Source: Cohnella sp. GbtcB17 (GTDB lineage Bacteria; Bacillota; Bacilli; Paenibacillales; Paenibacillaceae). From it: a stretch of 44,483 bases of DNA. Numbering within the stretch: position 1 is the first letter of the stretch; every line of letters starts with the position of its first letter. The position numbers and the translations under genes are program-made. The DNA lies in NCBI RefSeq assembly GCF_019091135.1, contig NZ_JAGXJW010000066.1:1-44483 (forward strand), given 5' to 3'. Of this stretch, positions 1 to 7,472 are shown piece by piece. The notes under the pieces are model-generated. The model saw nothing but the letters and a program-made list of their open reading frames with translations, did no database searches and was not told the origin of the DNA.

Positions 1-423
1 CGGGCAAATAAAATGGACGTGCGCGTCGATGTCGCCCGCCGTCACGATCCTGCCTTCTCCGGCGATGACCTCGGTGCTCGCGCCGACGATCATATCCGGC
101 CGGACGCCGTCCATGATGTCGGGATTGCCGCCCTTGCCGATGCCGACGATCAGCCCGTCCTTGATGCCGATGTCCGCCTTCACGTTGCCCCAGTGATCGA
201 TGATGACGGCATTCGTGATGATCGTGTCCAGCACGCCGTCGGCCCGTACGGCATGGGCAGACTGCCCCATCCCGTCCCGGATCACCTTGCCGCCGCCGAA
301 CTTGCATTCGTCTCCGTAGACGGTGTAGTCCCGTTCGATCTCCGCCCACAGCTCCGTGTCCGCGAGCCGAACCGCATCGCCGGTCGTCGGCCCGAACATG
401 CCGGCATACGCCTCGCGCGTCAT
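1..423 (-). CDS. ureC: urease subunit alpha, N-terminal part (cut by window edge)
   Basis: Only the first 141 codons are present; the frame stays open to base 1. The catalytic subunit of urease hydrolyses urea to ammonia and carbamate at a di-nickel centre in the cytoplasm. The visible part begins MTREAYAGMFGPTTGD, typical of UreC, and reaches the HVHFICP segment at the very edge, whose two histidines are nickel ligands in the family. The ATG at 423-421 lies one base after the ureB stop, so translation is probably coupled. It is the last visible gene of the urt-nickel permease-ure operon; the nickel insertion genes ureDEFG, if present, lie further left. Identification is firm; nothing can be said of the missing C-terminal three quarters. 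Confidence 0.96.
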   Translation of the reverse strand, partial: MTREAYAGMFGPTTGDAVRLADTELWAEIERDYTVYGDECKFGGGKVIRDGMGQSAHAVRADGVLDTIITNAVIIDHWGNVKADIGIKDGLIVGIGKGGNPDIMDGVRPDMIVGASTEVIAGEGRIVTAGDIDAHVHFICP

Positions 424-424
424 C

Positions 425-793
425 CTAGCCATTCGCCTTCCCCCACTCCGCAAGCCGCCGGGCCGTCTCCTCGGGCAGCGGTCCATCCGCCGCGAGTCCC
501 TCGGTCAAGCCGTTCAGCCCGTATACAAGCCTTGCGCCGCCCAGCGCGACCAGCTTGACCGGCTTCTCCTCGCCCGGCTCGAAACGCGCCGCGGTGCCCG
601 CGGGAATGTCCAGTCGCATGCCGAACGCCTGCGCCCGATCGAAGCGAAGCTCCCTGTTGACCTCAAAAAAAGGATAGTGCGAGCCGATCTGAACAGGACG
701 GTCGCCCAGGTTGGCTACCAGCAGCTCGACCTGTCTGCGTCCTTCGTTCAGCTCGATGTCTCCTGCGCGTATGCGATATTCGCCCGGTATCAT
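425..793 (-). CDS. ureB: urease subunit beta
   Basis: A 122-residue structural subunit of urease. It starts MIPGEYRIRAGDIELNEGR and carries the family-typical stretch with IQIGSHYPFFEVNREL-like sequence near residues 35-47 and the conserved MRLDIPAGTA near residue 60. Length fits free-standing UreB of bacteria with separate A, B and C subunits. It lies 102 bp after ureA and abuts ureC. The gap before it holds a G-rich repeat (853-879) that would be in the mRNA just upstream of its ribosome binding site. Function is certain from sequence alone. Confidence 0.97.
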   Translation of the reverse strand: MIPGEYRIRAGDIELNEGRRQVELLVANLGDRPVQIGSHYPFFEVNRELRFDRAQAFGMRLDIPAGTAARFEPGEEKPVKLVALGGARLVYGLNGLTEGLAADGPLPEETARRLAEWGKANG

Positions 794-852
794 CCCGTCT
801 TCACCTCGTTTGAAATGCCAGAATCCGATTCGACCGCCATCCGGTCGGCCAA

Positions 853-879
853 CCCGCCGACCCGTCTACCCTCCTACCC
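853..879 (-). repeat. 8-bp tandem G-rich repeat, possible G-quadruplex in ureA-ureB gap
   Basis: On the minus (mRNA-sense) strand four GGG runs are separated by loops of exactly five bases (TAGGA, TAGAC, TCGGC). On the plus strand this reads as degenerate 8-bp units CCCGCCGA, CCCGTCTA, CCCTCCTA, CCCACCAA. It meets the usual G3-loop pattern for a quadruplex. It is in the untranslated gap between ureA and ureB, so folding could affect translation of ureB or transcript stability. No experimental support. Confidence 0.55.
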
Positions 880-895
880 ACCAACCGCCAAGCCG

Positions 896-1198
896 TCAGC
901 CGATCGGCTGATGCACGGTGACTAGCTTCGTCCCGTCCGGGAAGGTCGCTTCGACCTGAACCTCATGGATCATCTGCGGAATGCCCTCCATGACCTGTTC
1001 GGCGGTCAGAATCTGTCGCCCATAAGCCATGAGCTCGGCTACGCTCCGCCCGTCGCGCGCGCCCTCCATAATCTCCGACGTGATCAAGGCGACGCTCTCC
1101 GGGTAGTTGAGCTTCACGCCCCGCTTCATGCGGTCTCTCGCCAGATTGGCCGCCACCGTGATCAACAGCTTTTCTTTTTCACGCTCCGTCCACTGCAT
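896..1198 (-). CDS. ureA: urease subunit gamma
   Basis: A 100-residue urease gamma subunit, the usual length. It begins MQWTEREKEKLLITVAANLARDR and contains the LNYPESVALITSEIMEGARDGRSV segment (about residues 31-54, allowing for local changes) that defines the family. The ATG at 1198-1196 overlaps the 3' end of the nickel permease gene by 20 bases, indicating one transcript. It combines with UreB and UreC in the apoenzyme. Confidence 0.97.
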   Translation of the reverse strand: MQWTEREKEKLLITVAANLARDRMKRGVKLNYPESVALITSEIMEGARDGRSVAELMAYGRQILTAEQVMEGIPQMIHEVQVEATFPDGTKLVTVHQPIG

Positions 1199-2159
1199 GG
1201 GTGCTTCTCATTCCTCTCCTGGCGATTGCGAAGCCGATCCACGTCGCTGCGAAAAGGCCGACCAAGCCGTACCCGAGATAAACGAAGTCGATCCGGTCGG
1301 TCCAGGACAGCCATGCCTGCGGCAGCCGGCCTTCAAGCAAATGCGACAGCTGCAGGCAGCCGACGAACAAGGCGGACACGACCGAGATGCCCGTCACGAC
1401 AAGGTTGTAGGCGAAGCGCTTGCCCGGCGTGACGGACGACCAGCGATAGGCGCGGCTCATCAGCACGCCGTCGAGCGTGTCCAGCAGCGTCATGCCCGAG
1501 GCAAAGAGCAGCGGCAGCGACAGAATGCCGATCAGCGAAGCCGATTGGCCGGCGGCGCCCGCGGACAGCGCCAGCAGGCCGGTCTCGGTGGCGGTGTCGA
1601 ACCCGAGCCCGAACAAAAAGCCCAGCGGGTACATATGCCAGCTGCGGCTGACGAGCCGCAGCACCGGGCGCAGCAGCGCGGCGAGCGGTCCAGACGGACG
1701 CGGCGCAGAGTCGGCTGCGCGCCACCCGGACCGGCGGGCGGCAGACAGCGCCTTGAGCAGGACGACGAGATTGATCGCGCCGATCGCGACCAGGAACACG
1801 CCGGAGACGGACGTCCCGATCAGCGCGCCGAGCTCGCGCAGCGCGGCATTTTCAAAAATGTAAGTATCCGCCGCGAGGCCGATGGCGAGCACCATCAGCA
1901 GGACGACGGAGGAATGTCCGAGCGAAAAATACAAGCCGACGCCGTTCGAATCCGAGCGCGTCGATACGAGCTTGCGGACGGCGTTGTCGATCGCGGCGAT
2001 ATGGTCCGCGTCGAACGCGTGCCGCAGGCCGAAGGAATACGCCAGCAGGCCGAGCCCCCAGAAGACGGGTTCCCGAAGCGACGCATAGATCAGGCCGAAG
2101 AGACCAAGCACGTGAAGCAGTATTACGATTCGCCAATAGATGGGGCCGCGCGGCTTCAT
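1179..2159 (-). CDS. NiCoT-family nickel/cobalt permease
   Basis: A 326-residue polytopic membrane protein. Residues about 46-59 read RHAFDADHIAAIDN, the HX4DH signature of NiCoT (NixA/HoxN) transporters, and LGHSSVV and LFGLGFDTATE, two further family motifs, follow. It imports Ni2+ (perhaps Co2+) across the cytoplasmic membrane, and here it lies between the urea transporter and the urease structural genes. The gene starts 17 bases after urtE and overlaps ureA by 20 bases, so nickel supply, urea uptake and urease are made together. Specificity for nickel is inferred from context. Confidence 0.93.
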   Translation of the reverse strand: MKPRGPIYWRIVILLHVLGLFGLIYASLREPVFWGLGLLAYSFGLRHAFDADHIAAIDNAVRKLVSTRSDSNGVGLYFSLGHSSVVLLMVLAIGLAADTYIFENAALRELGALIGTSVSGVFLVAIGAINLVVLLKALSAARRSGWRAADSAPRPSGPLAALLRPVLRLVSRSWHMYPLGFLFGLGFDTATETGLLALSAGAAGQSASLIGILSLPLLFASGMTLLDTLDGVLMSRAYRWSSVTPGKRFAYNLVVTGISVVSALFVGCLQLSHLLEGRLPQAWLSWTDRIDFVYLGYGLVGLFAATWIGFAIARRGMRSTHAVDGA

Positions 2160-2176
2160 TCGTCCGCCTCCTCTCT

Positions 2177-2884
2177 CTAGATCGTCAGGTACCGCATGAC
2201 GGCCGGATCGTCCAGCTCCTCCTTGCCGCCGGACCAGACGATCGTTCCTTTTTCCATAATGTAAAATACGTCGCCGACGCTGCGCACGAAGTCCAGGCTC
2301 TGCTCGATGAGCAGGATCGACGTCCGGCCTTCGTCCGCAATGCCGCGGATGACATCCTGGATCGCCTGAACGATGGAGGGCTGGATGCCCTCCGCCGGCT
2401 CGTCGAGCACGAGCAGCTCGGGCTCCGCTGCGAGCGCGCGGGCAAAGGCAAGCTGCTGCTGCTGACCGCCGCTCAGATCGCCGCCGCGGCGTCCGTACAT
2501 CGACGGCAGCACGGGGAACTTCGCGATGGCCGCCGGGGGAATCTCCTTGGCTCTGCGCCGCTTCGGATCGCGGCTGGCCTCCAGCCCGATGCGCAGATTG
2601 TCCAGCACGCTCAGCTGACCGAAAATCTCGCGTCCCTGCGGGACGTAGCCGATGCCCGATCTCGCTCGCTCGCCCGAAGCGGCACGCGTGATGTTCCTGC
2701 CTTTAAAGGAGATGTTCCCCCTTCTTGCTCTCAGGACGCCCATAATGCTCTTGGCGAGCGTCGACTTGCCCACGCCGTTGCGGCCCATCAGGCACACCAC
2801 CTGACCGGGCTCCACCTTCAGGCTCACGTCGCGCAGGATGACGCTCTCTCCGTAGCCCGCCTCAAGCGCCTCAACCGACAGCAT
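2177..2884 (-). CDS. urtE: urea ABC transporter ATP-binding subunit UrtE
   Basis: One of two ATPases of the high-affinity urea importer, of the branched-chain amino acid (HAAT) type. Walker A GRNGVGKST is near residues 34-42, the signature LSGGQQQQLAFARAL near 135, followed by Walker B ELLVLDEP. The start chosen is ATG 2884 (MLSVEALEAGY, 235 aa), about ten bases after AAAGGG; ATG 2890 (MRMLSVEA) is possible, while a longer upstream reading runs into urtD and is unlikely. It overlaps the end of urtD by 14 bases. UrtD versus UrtE is settled by gene order and by UrtD's own signature. Confidence 0.95.
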   Translation of the reverse strand: MLSVEALEAGYGESVILRDVSLKVEPGQVVCLMGRNGVGKSTLAKSIMGVLRARRGNISFKGRNITRAASGERARSGIGYVPQGREIFGQLSVLDNLRIGLEASRDPKRRRAKEIPPAAIAKFPVLPSMYGRRGGDLSGGQQQQLAFARALAAEPELLVLDEPAEGIQPSIVQAIQDVIRGIADEGRTSILLIEQSLDFVRSVGDVFYIMEKGTIVWSGGKEELDDPAVMRYLTI

Positions 2885-3656
2885 GCGCATCCCGCCCTTT
2901 GCCCAGATAAACTTCGGCCACCCGGTCGTCGCGCTGAATCTCGTCCATCGTGCCGTCTTTAAGCAGCCGGCCTTCATGCATCACCGTCACCTTGCTCGCG
3001 AAGTTGCGCACGAACTCCATGTCGTGCTCCACGACGACGACGGTCCGACGCTTGACGATCTCCTGCAGCAGCTCGCCCGTCTTGTCGGTCTCCCGGTCGG
3101 TCATGCCGGCCACTGGCTCGTCGAGCAGCAGAATCTCGGGCTCCTGCATCAGCATCATGCCGATCTCGAGCCATTGCTTCTGGCCGTGGGACAGCAGCCC
3201 CGCCCGCGTATGGCGGTGGTCAGCAAGACCGATCAGCGCCAGTTCCTCCTCGATTCGCTCGCGCTCCCGCGCCGTGAGGGAAGCGCGCAGCGTCGCCCAT
3301 ACGCTCCGGTTTTGCGACATCGCGATCTCCAGATTTTCCGTGACCGAGAGGCCGGCGAAAATCGAAGGCGTCTGGAACTTGCGACCGATGCCGAGCTCCG
3401 CGATCTTATGCTCTTTGCGCTTCGTAATATCGACCACGCCCGACCGGCTGTGAAACGAGACGGAGCCCGACACCGGCTTCACCTTGCCGCAGATGACGTC
3501 GAGCATCGTCGTCTTGCCGGCGCCGTTGGGACCGATCAAGAAACGCAGCTCTCCGGGGTCGAGCGACAAGCTCATCCCTTGCACCGCCTTGAAGCCGTCA
3601 AACGCTACGGTTACTTCCTCGCAGGACAGGATGGACGTCCGGCTCATGATGCGCAT
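2871..3656 (-). CDS. urtD: urea ABC transporter ATP-binding subunit UrtD
   Basis: A 261-residue ABC ATPase. Walker A GPNGAGKTT is at about residues 42-50; the signature reads LSHGQKQWLEIGM, characteristic of UrtD, followed by Walker B EILLLDEP. It pairs with UrtE on the cytoplasmic face of the UrtB/UrtC permease. The first ATG (3656) sits just behind a GGGGAGGGGG stretch; ATG 3647 is an alternative. The gene overlaps urtC by 59 bases, a long overlap suggesting strict coupling. Confidence 0.95.
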   Translation of the reverse strand: MRIMSRTSILSCEEVTVAFDGFKAVQGMSLSLDPGELRFLIGPNGAGKTTMLDVICGKVKPVSGSVSFHSRSGVVDITKRKEHKIAELGIGRKFQTPSIFAGLSVTENLEIAMSQNRSVWATLRASLTARERERIEEELALIGLADHRHTRAGLLSHGQKQWLEIGMMLMQEPEILLLDEPVAGMTDRETDKTGELLQEIVKRRTVVVVEHDMEFVRNFASKVTVMHEGRLLKDGTMDEIQRDDRVAEVYLGKGRDAHAVG

Positions 3657-4713
3657 TCCCCCTCCCCGTTTTTTTACGAACGCTTCCGGCTCCCTTGCGG
3701 ATCAAACCAACGATGCCTCCCGGCAGGAAGACCGTCACGACGATGAAGAGCGCGCCCAGGAAAATCGTCCAGATCTCCGGGTACGCCTCCGACAGCCCGC
3801 TCTTGGCATAGTTCAACGCGAGCGTGCCGATCAAGGCGCCGACCAGCGTGCCGCGTCCCCCGATCGCGACCCACAGGATCATCTCGATGGACGGCACGAT
3901 CCCCATCATCGACGGAGAGATGATGCCGACGTGGAGCACGAACAGCATGCCTGCAAGCCCCGCCAACGCGCCGGACACGGCGAACGTCGCCATCTGGTAC
4001 GTCGCCGGATCGTAGCCGAGGAAGCGCACGCGGTTCTCTCCGTCCCGGATTGCGCGCAGCACCTTGCCCATGCGGCTCGTCGTCAGATAGCGGCAGAGCG
4101 CATAAGCGGCGATGAGCGCTATGACCGTGGCGAGATACAGGGCGCTTTTCATGCCGTCCGACCGCAGCGGGCTGCCCAGCAGCTCCGTGAACCCGGTCAG
4201 CCCGTTTGTCCCGCCGGTGTAGGCCTGCTGGCCGACGAACAGCGTCGTCACGATGATGACCAGCGCCTGCGTCAGAATCGTGAAGTAGACGCCCTTGATC
4301 CGATTGCGGAACGTGAAGAAGCCGAGAAACAATGCGAGCAGCGACGGGATGAGAATGCCGAGCAGCACCGCTGCGGGGAAGGACTTGAACGGCTGCCAGA
4401 ACCATGGCAGACTGGTCAATCCGCTCCAATCCATGAAGTCCGGCAGCCTGCCGCCGCTCGCGGCGAGCTTCAGATGCATGCCCATCGCATAGGCGCCGAG
4501 ACCGAAGAAGACGCCGTGCCCGAGACTCAGTACGCCCGTATAGCCCCACAGCAGGTCCAGGCCGAGCGCTACGATCGCGAAGGCCAAAAACTTGGCAAGC
4601 AGATTCAAGCGAAAATCGCTTAAATAAAGCGGTGCGGCAAACAACGCCGCCGATGCCGCGGCATAGCCGAGCAGCAGCCATAGACGCTTGCGATCCGACC
4701 ATAACCCTCTCAT
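3598..4713 (-). CDS. urtC: urea ABC transporter permease UrtC
   Basis: A 371-residue inner-membrane permease of the LivM type with about ten hydrophobic segments. The stretch LSLGHGVFFGLGAYAMGMHLK near residues 62-80 and the GGRGTLVGALIGT segment near 300 are typical of HAAT permeases. The C-terminal 25 residues are charged and overlap urtD. It forms the membrane channel with UrtB. It lies 51 bases after urtB. Confidence 0.95.
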   Translation of the reverse strand: MRGLWSDRKRLWLLLGYAAASAALFAAPLYLSDFRLNLLAKFLAFAIVALGLDLLWGYTGVLSLGHGVFFGLGAYAMGMHLKLAASGGRLPDFMDWSGLTSLPWFWQPFKSFPAAVLLGILIPSLLALFLGFFTFRNRIKGVYFTILTQALVIIVTTLFVGQQAYTGGTNGLTGFTELLGSPLRSDGMKSALYLATVIALIAAYALCRYLTTSRMGKVLRAIRDGENRVRFLGYDPATYQMATFAVSGALAGLAGMLFVLHVGIISPSMMGIVPSIEMILWVAIGGRGTLVGALIGTLALNYAKSGLSEAYPEIWTIFLGALFIVVTVFLPGGIVGLIRKGAGSVRKKTGRGNAHHEPDVHPVLRGSNRSV

Positions 4714-4764
4714 ATCGGCCTCACCTTCTTTGCGTGGAAAGTGGATGTCGCGTTACTCTGTCTG

Positions 4765-5670
4765 TCAATCCAACTGGCGCGTGCGAACGGCGAACAGTCC
4801 CTTCGGCTTCCACTGGAGGAAGGCGACGATGCACAGGAAGACGAATACCTTGCCGAGCGACGCGGTCGACCACCATTCGAACATCGTGTTGAAAACCCCA
4901 ATGCCGAGCGCGCCGAGCACCGTGCCGATCAGCTTGCCCACGCCGCCGAGCACGACGACCATGAAGGCGTCGACGATATAGTACGTGCCGATATTCGGTC
5001 CGATCGGTCCGATCAGCGTCAGCGCGCAGCCGGCGATGCCGGCGATGCCCGAGCCGATCGCGAACGTCATCCCGTCGACGCGGCGCGTCGAGATGCCGAG
5101 ACAAGCGGCCATCTCCCGGTTTTGCATCACCGCCCGCATGCGCCTGCCCGAATGGCTGCGATTGATGTACACGTACATCGCCGCCAGACAGACCGCCACC
5201 AGCGCGAGGATGAACAGCCGCTTGTAAGGCAGGTCAACGCCCTCCATTACATGCAGTCCGCCGTTCAGCCAGGAAGGGCTGTTCACCGCGACGTTGGGCG
5301 CCCCGAAGATGGAACGGGCGATCTGCTGGAGGACGAGCCCGACGCCCCATGTCGCCAGGAGACTGTCCAGCGGGCGGCCGTACAGATGACGGATCAGCAG
5401 CAGCTCGAGCAAATAGCCGATCGCGAAGGCGACGAGGAAGCTGGCGGCGGGCGCGACGGGGAAGTACGCGTCGGACATGCGCTCTGGCAGCTGCGCCTTG
5501 GAGGCGTTCTGCGTCAAATACGCCGCGTAGCTGCCGATCATGGTGAACTCGCCGTGCGCCATATTGATGACGCCCATCAACCCGAAGGTAACGGAGAGCC
5601 CGAGCGCGATCAGCAAGAGTATGGAGCTCACGCTTAACCCGTTGAACAGCTGGGTGATCCACATCTCCAA
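4765..5670 (-). CDS. urtB: urea ABC transporter permease UrtB
   Basis: A 301-residue LivH-type permease. Family-typical stretches are GLMGVINMAHGEFTMIGSYAAY (read in two parts around residues 30-51), GTYYIVDAFMVVVLGG and GKLIGTVLGALGIG. It lacks the long N-terminal extension seen in many proteobacterial UrtB proteins, as is usual for Gram-positives. The start ATG is preceded by GGAGGGGG. A stem-loop (5706-5743) separates it from urtA, which may let the binding protein be made in excess. Confidence 0.95.
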   Translation of the reverse strand: MEMWITQLFNGLSVSSILLLIALGLSVTFGLMGVINMAHGEFTMIGSYAAYLTQNASKAQLPERMSDAYFPVAPAASFLVAFAIGYLLELLLIRHLYGRPLDSLLATWGVGLVLQQIARSIFGAPNVAVNSPSWLNGGLHVMEGVDLPYKRLFILALVAVCLAAMYVYINRSHSGRRMRAVMQNREMAACLGISTRRVDGMTFAIGSGIAGIAGCALTLIGPIGPNIGTYYIVDAFMVVVLGGVGKLIGTVLGALGIGVFNTMFEWWSTASLGKVFVFLCIVAFLQWKPKGLFAVRTRQLD

Positions 5671-5705
5671 GAAAAATCGCCCCCTCCTTGTATTGAAGGC
5701 AGCGG

Positions 5706-5743
5706 GCGGTCACCCGGAATAGACGTTCGTCTCCGGGTGCCGC
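5706..5743 (-). other. stem-loop in the urtA-urtB gap
   Basis: Arms gcggtcacccgga and tccgggtgccgc pair over 12 positions with one bulge and enclose a 13-base loop. There is no T-run on the minus strand after it, so it does not look like a full intrinsic terminator. Such a hairpin 3' of a binding-protein gene commonly protects that upstream part of the mRNA; this role is inferred. Confidence 0.6.
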
Positions 5744-5780
5744 TCCGTCGCGCTAATCGCCTCCGATGCGGAAGTTGCTG

Positions 5781-7049
5781 TTACGAACCGGCGCTCAGAT
5801 CTTTGGCCCAATCATAGCCCTTGAGATACGGATCTGGCTTCACCGGACTGCCGGAGTTCCACAGCTCCTTGATCATGCCGTCGGGCTGGATCTCGCCGAT
5901 GCGCACCGTTTTGTAAATATGCTGATTGTCGCCGTCGATGGTCACCTTGCCTTCGGGCGCGTTCCATTCGATGCCCTTCGCAGCCGCCTTGACCTTGTCG
6001 ACGTCGAAGGAGCCTGCCTTCTCTACCGCCGCAGCCCACAGGTAGACGGCTGTGTAACCCGCCTCCATCGGATCGCTCGTCACGCTGTCCGCGCCGTACT
6101 TCGCCTTGAAGTTCTCAACGAACGTCTTGTTCTCCGGCGTGTCGGTCGTCTGATAGTAGTTCCAGGCGACGAGATGGCCGGCCAGGAAGTCCGGACCGAT
6201 GCCCTTGACCTCTTCTTCCGCGATGCTGACGGACAGCGTCGTCAGATCGGCTGCGGCGATGTTGGCGTCCTTCAACTGCTTGAAGAAGGCGACGTTGCTG
6301 TCTCCGTTTAGCGTGTTGTACACGACGTCCGGCTTGGCTTCCTTTATTTTGGCGATGATCGTCGTATAATCCGTGTGTCCGAGGGGCGTGTATTCTTCCG
6401 CTACGGTCTCTCCGCCCTTGGCGGCGAGCTGCGCTTTGATGATCTTGTTGGCCGTGCGGGGGAAAACGTAGTCCGAACCGAGGAGGAAAAACTTCTTTTT
6501 GCCCTGCTCCAGCAAGTAATCGACCGAAGGCACGATCTGCTGGTTCGTCGTCGCGCCCGTATAGAAGATGTTGGGCGACGATTCAAGTCCTTCGTACTGA
6601 ACGGGGTACCACAGCAGGCCGTTCAGCTCTTCGAATACGGGCAGCATCGCCTTGCGGCTCGCCGACGTCCACCCGCCGAAGACGGTCGCGACCTTGTCCT
6701 CGGACAGCAGCTTGCGCGCTTTTTCCGCGAATGTCGGCCAATCCGACGCGCCGTCTTCCACGATCGGCTCGATTTTTTTGCCTAATACGCCACCTTTTGC
6801 GTTAATCTCGTCGATCGCCATCGATTCCGAGTTTTTGACCGTCACCTCGCTGATTGACATCGTCCCGCTGAGAGAGTGCAGAATGCCCACCTTGATGGTG
6901 TCTCCGCCGCTCGCGGCTGGAGAGGAGGCCGCGCTCGACGAAGCCGGCGGCGAGGAAGCGCCGTCCTTGTCGTTGTTGCCGCACCCGGCCAGCGCAACGC
7001 TTAAGGATACCGCGAGACCTGCGCTTTTTAACCATGTCATTCTTTTCAT
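5781..7049 (-). CDS. urtA: urea ABC transporter substrate-binding lipoprotein UrtA
   Basis: A 422-residue extracellular urea-binding lipoprotein. The signal peptide ends in the lipobox LAGC with the lipidated cysteine at residue 23, followed by a flexible Ser/Ala-rich linker (about 25-48). The mature part, from DTIKVGILHSLSGTMSISE, is the LivJ/FmdD-type fold typical of UrtA, with long stretches such as GLLWYPVQYEGLESSPN that mark the urea and short-chain amide group. A strong ribosome site (GGGAG) lies eight bases before the ATG. It is the first gene of the urt-ure operon, with its promoter at 7127-7156. Confidence 0.96.
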   Translation of the reverse strand: MKRMTWLKSAGLAVSLSVALAGCGNNDKDGASSPPASSSAASSPAASGGDTIKVGILHSLSGTMSISEVTVKNSESMAIDEINAKGGVLGKKIEPIVEDGASDWPTFAEKARKLLSEDKVATVFGGWTSASRKAMLPVFEELNGLLWYPVQYEGLESSPNIFYTGATTNQQIVPSVDYLLEQGKKKFFLLGSDYVFPRTANKIIKAQLAAKGGETVAEEYTPLGHTDYTTIIAKIKEAKPDVVYNTLNGDSNVAFFKQLKDANIAAADLTTLSVSIAEEEVKGIGPDFLAGHLVAWNYYQTTDTPENKTFVENFKAKYGADSVTSDPMEAGYTAVYLWAAAVEKAGSFDVDKVKAAAKGIEWNAPEGKVTIDGDNQHIYKTVRIGEIQPDGMIKELWNSGSPVKPDPYLKGYDWAKDLSAGS

Positions 7050-7082
7050 GAACCCACTCCCTTTTCATGTATATATTTAAAA

Positions 7083-7114
7083 ACCGAACGTTCGGTAATC
7101 ATTTTCAATTACCG
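7083..7114 (-). promoter_or_regulatory. palindromic operator candidates in the urtA leader
   Basis: Bases 7083-7096 form a perfect 14-bp palindrome, ACCGAACGTTCGGT. Overlapping it, CGGTAAT (7093-7099) and ATTACCG (7108-7114) form a second inverted repeat with an 8-base gap. Both lie just downstream of the predicted urtA start point (about 7120), the place where a repressor would block transcription. The perfect palindrome resembles TetR-family operators, but no such regulator gene is in the window. Confidence 0.5.
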
Positions 7115-7126
7115 TTCGCGATTCAT

Positions 7127-7167
7127 ATTATAGATTCGCATCGAATTTTGTGTCAATATAATTTACA
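7127..7167 (-). promoter_or_regulatory. urtA promoter with GlnR/TnrA box over the -35
   Basis: On the minus strand TTGACA (7156-7151) and TATAAT (7132-7127) are separated by 18 bases, a full consensus sigma-A promoter. The -35 is the right end of TGTAAATTATATTGACA (7167-7151), which matches the GlnR/TnrA pattern TGTNA-N7-TNACA at every fixed position. A box centred near -39 and covering the -35 would fit repression by GlnR under nitrogen excess; activation by TnrA normally uses a centre about ten bases further upstream. Nitrogen control of urea uptake and urease is thus directly suggested. Confidence 0.75.
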
Positions 7168-7288
7168 TAAAATAAAATTTTCTGGTAAATGTGATTCATA
7201 TGTAATATATTTAATAAAATTTACTTTGATTAATGGCATATTGTATGACATTAATGAGGGCCATAGTACTCGAATTGAGTATCGTGAA

Positions 7289-7317
7289 GACAAAATGGAA
7301 AAACAAATGATTTTGTC
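7289..7317. repeat. inverted repeat upstream of the cupredoxin genes
   Basis: GACAAAAT (7289-7296) and ATTTTGTC (7310-7317) are perfect 8-bp arms around a 13-base AT-rich spacer, in the roughly 420-bp AT-rich gap between urtA and the surface cupredoxin gene. It could be an operator for the plus-strand genes. I could not find a convincing sigma-A or ECF promoter for those genes in this gap. Confidence 0.35.
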
Positions 7318-7472
7318 GTTTAATGACGAATGTTCGTATTTAATTTTCTTGAAGAAAATAATAACGTCCGCAAGTCAAGAGGCTTTAACTTGTTTTGCAT
7401 TTTGTTCAAACCGTCTTCGCCTTCCGTTCGTTACCTCATACAGAACCGGAACGATAAGGAGGAGATGGTTAA

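Noticed and set aside
3484..5637. Long plus-strand open frames opposite urtB and urtC (298-379 codons)
   Set aside because: High-GC shadows of well-identified genes; rich in Arg, His and Asp with no family resemblance.
7320..7472. ECF or sigma-A promoter for the cupredoxin genes
   Set aside because: Pairs such as TTAAC with CGTC have a spacer of about 22, too long; no sigma-A pair is convincing.
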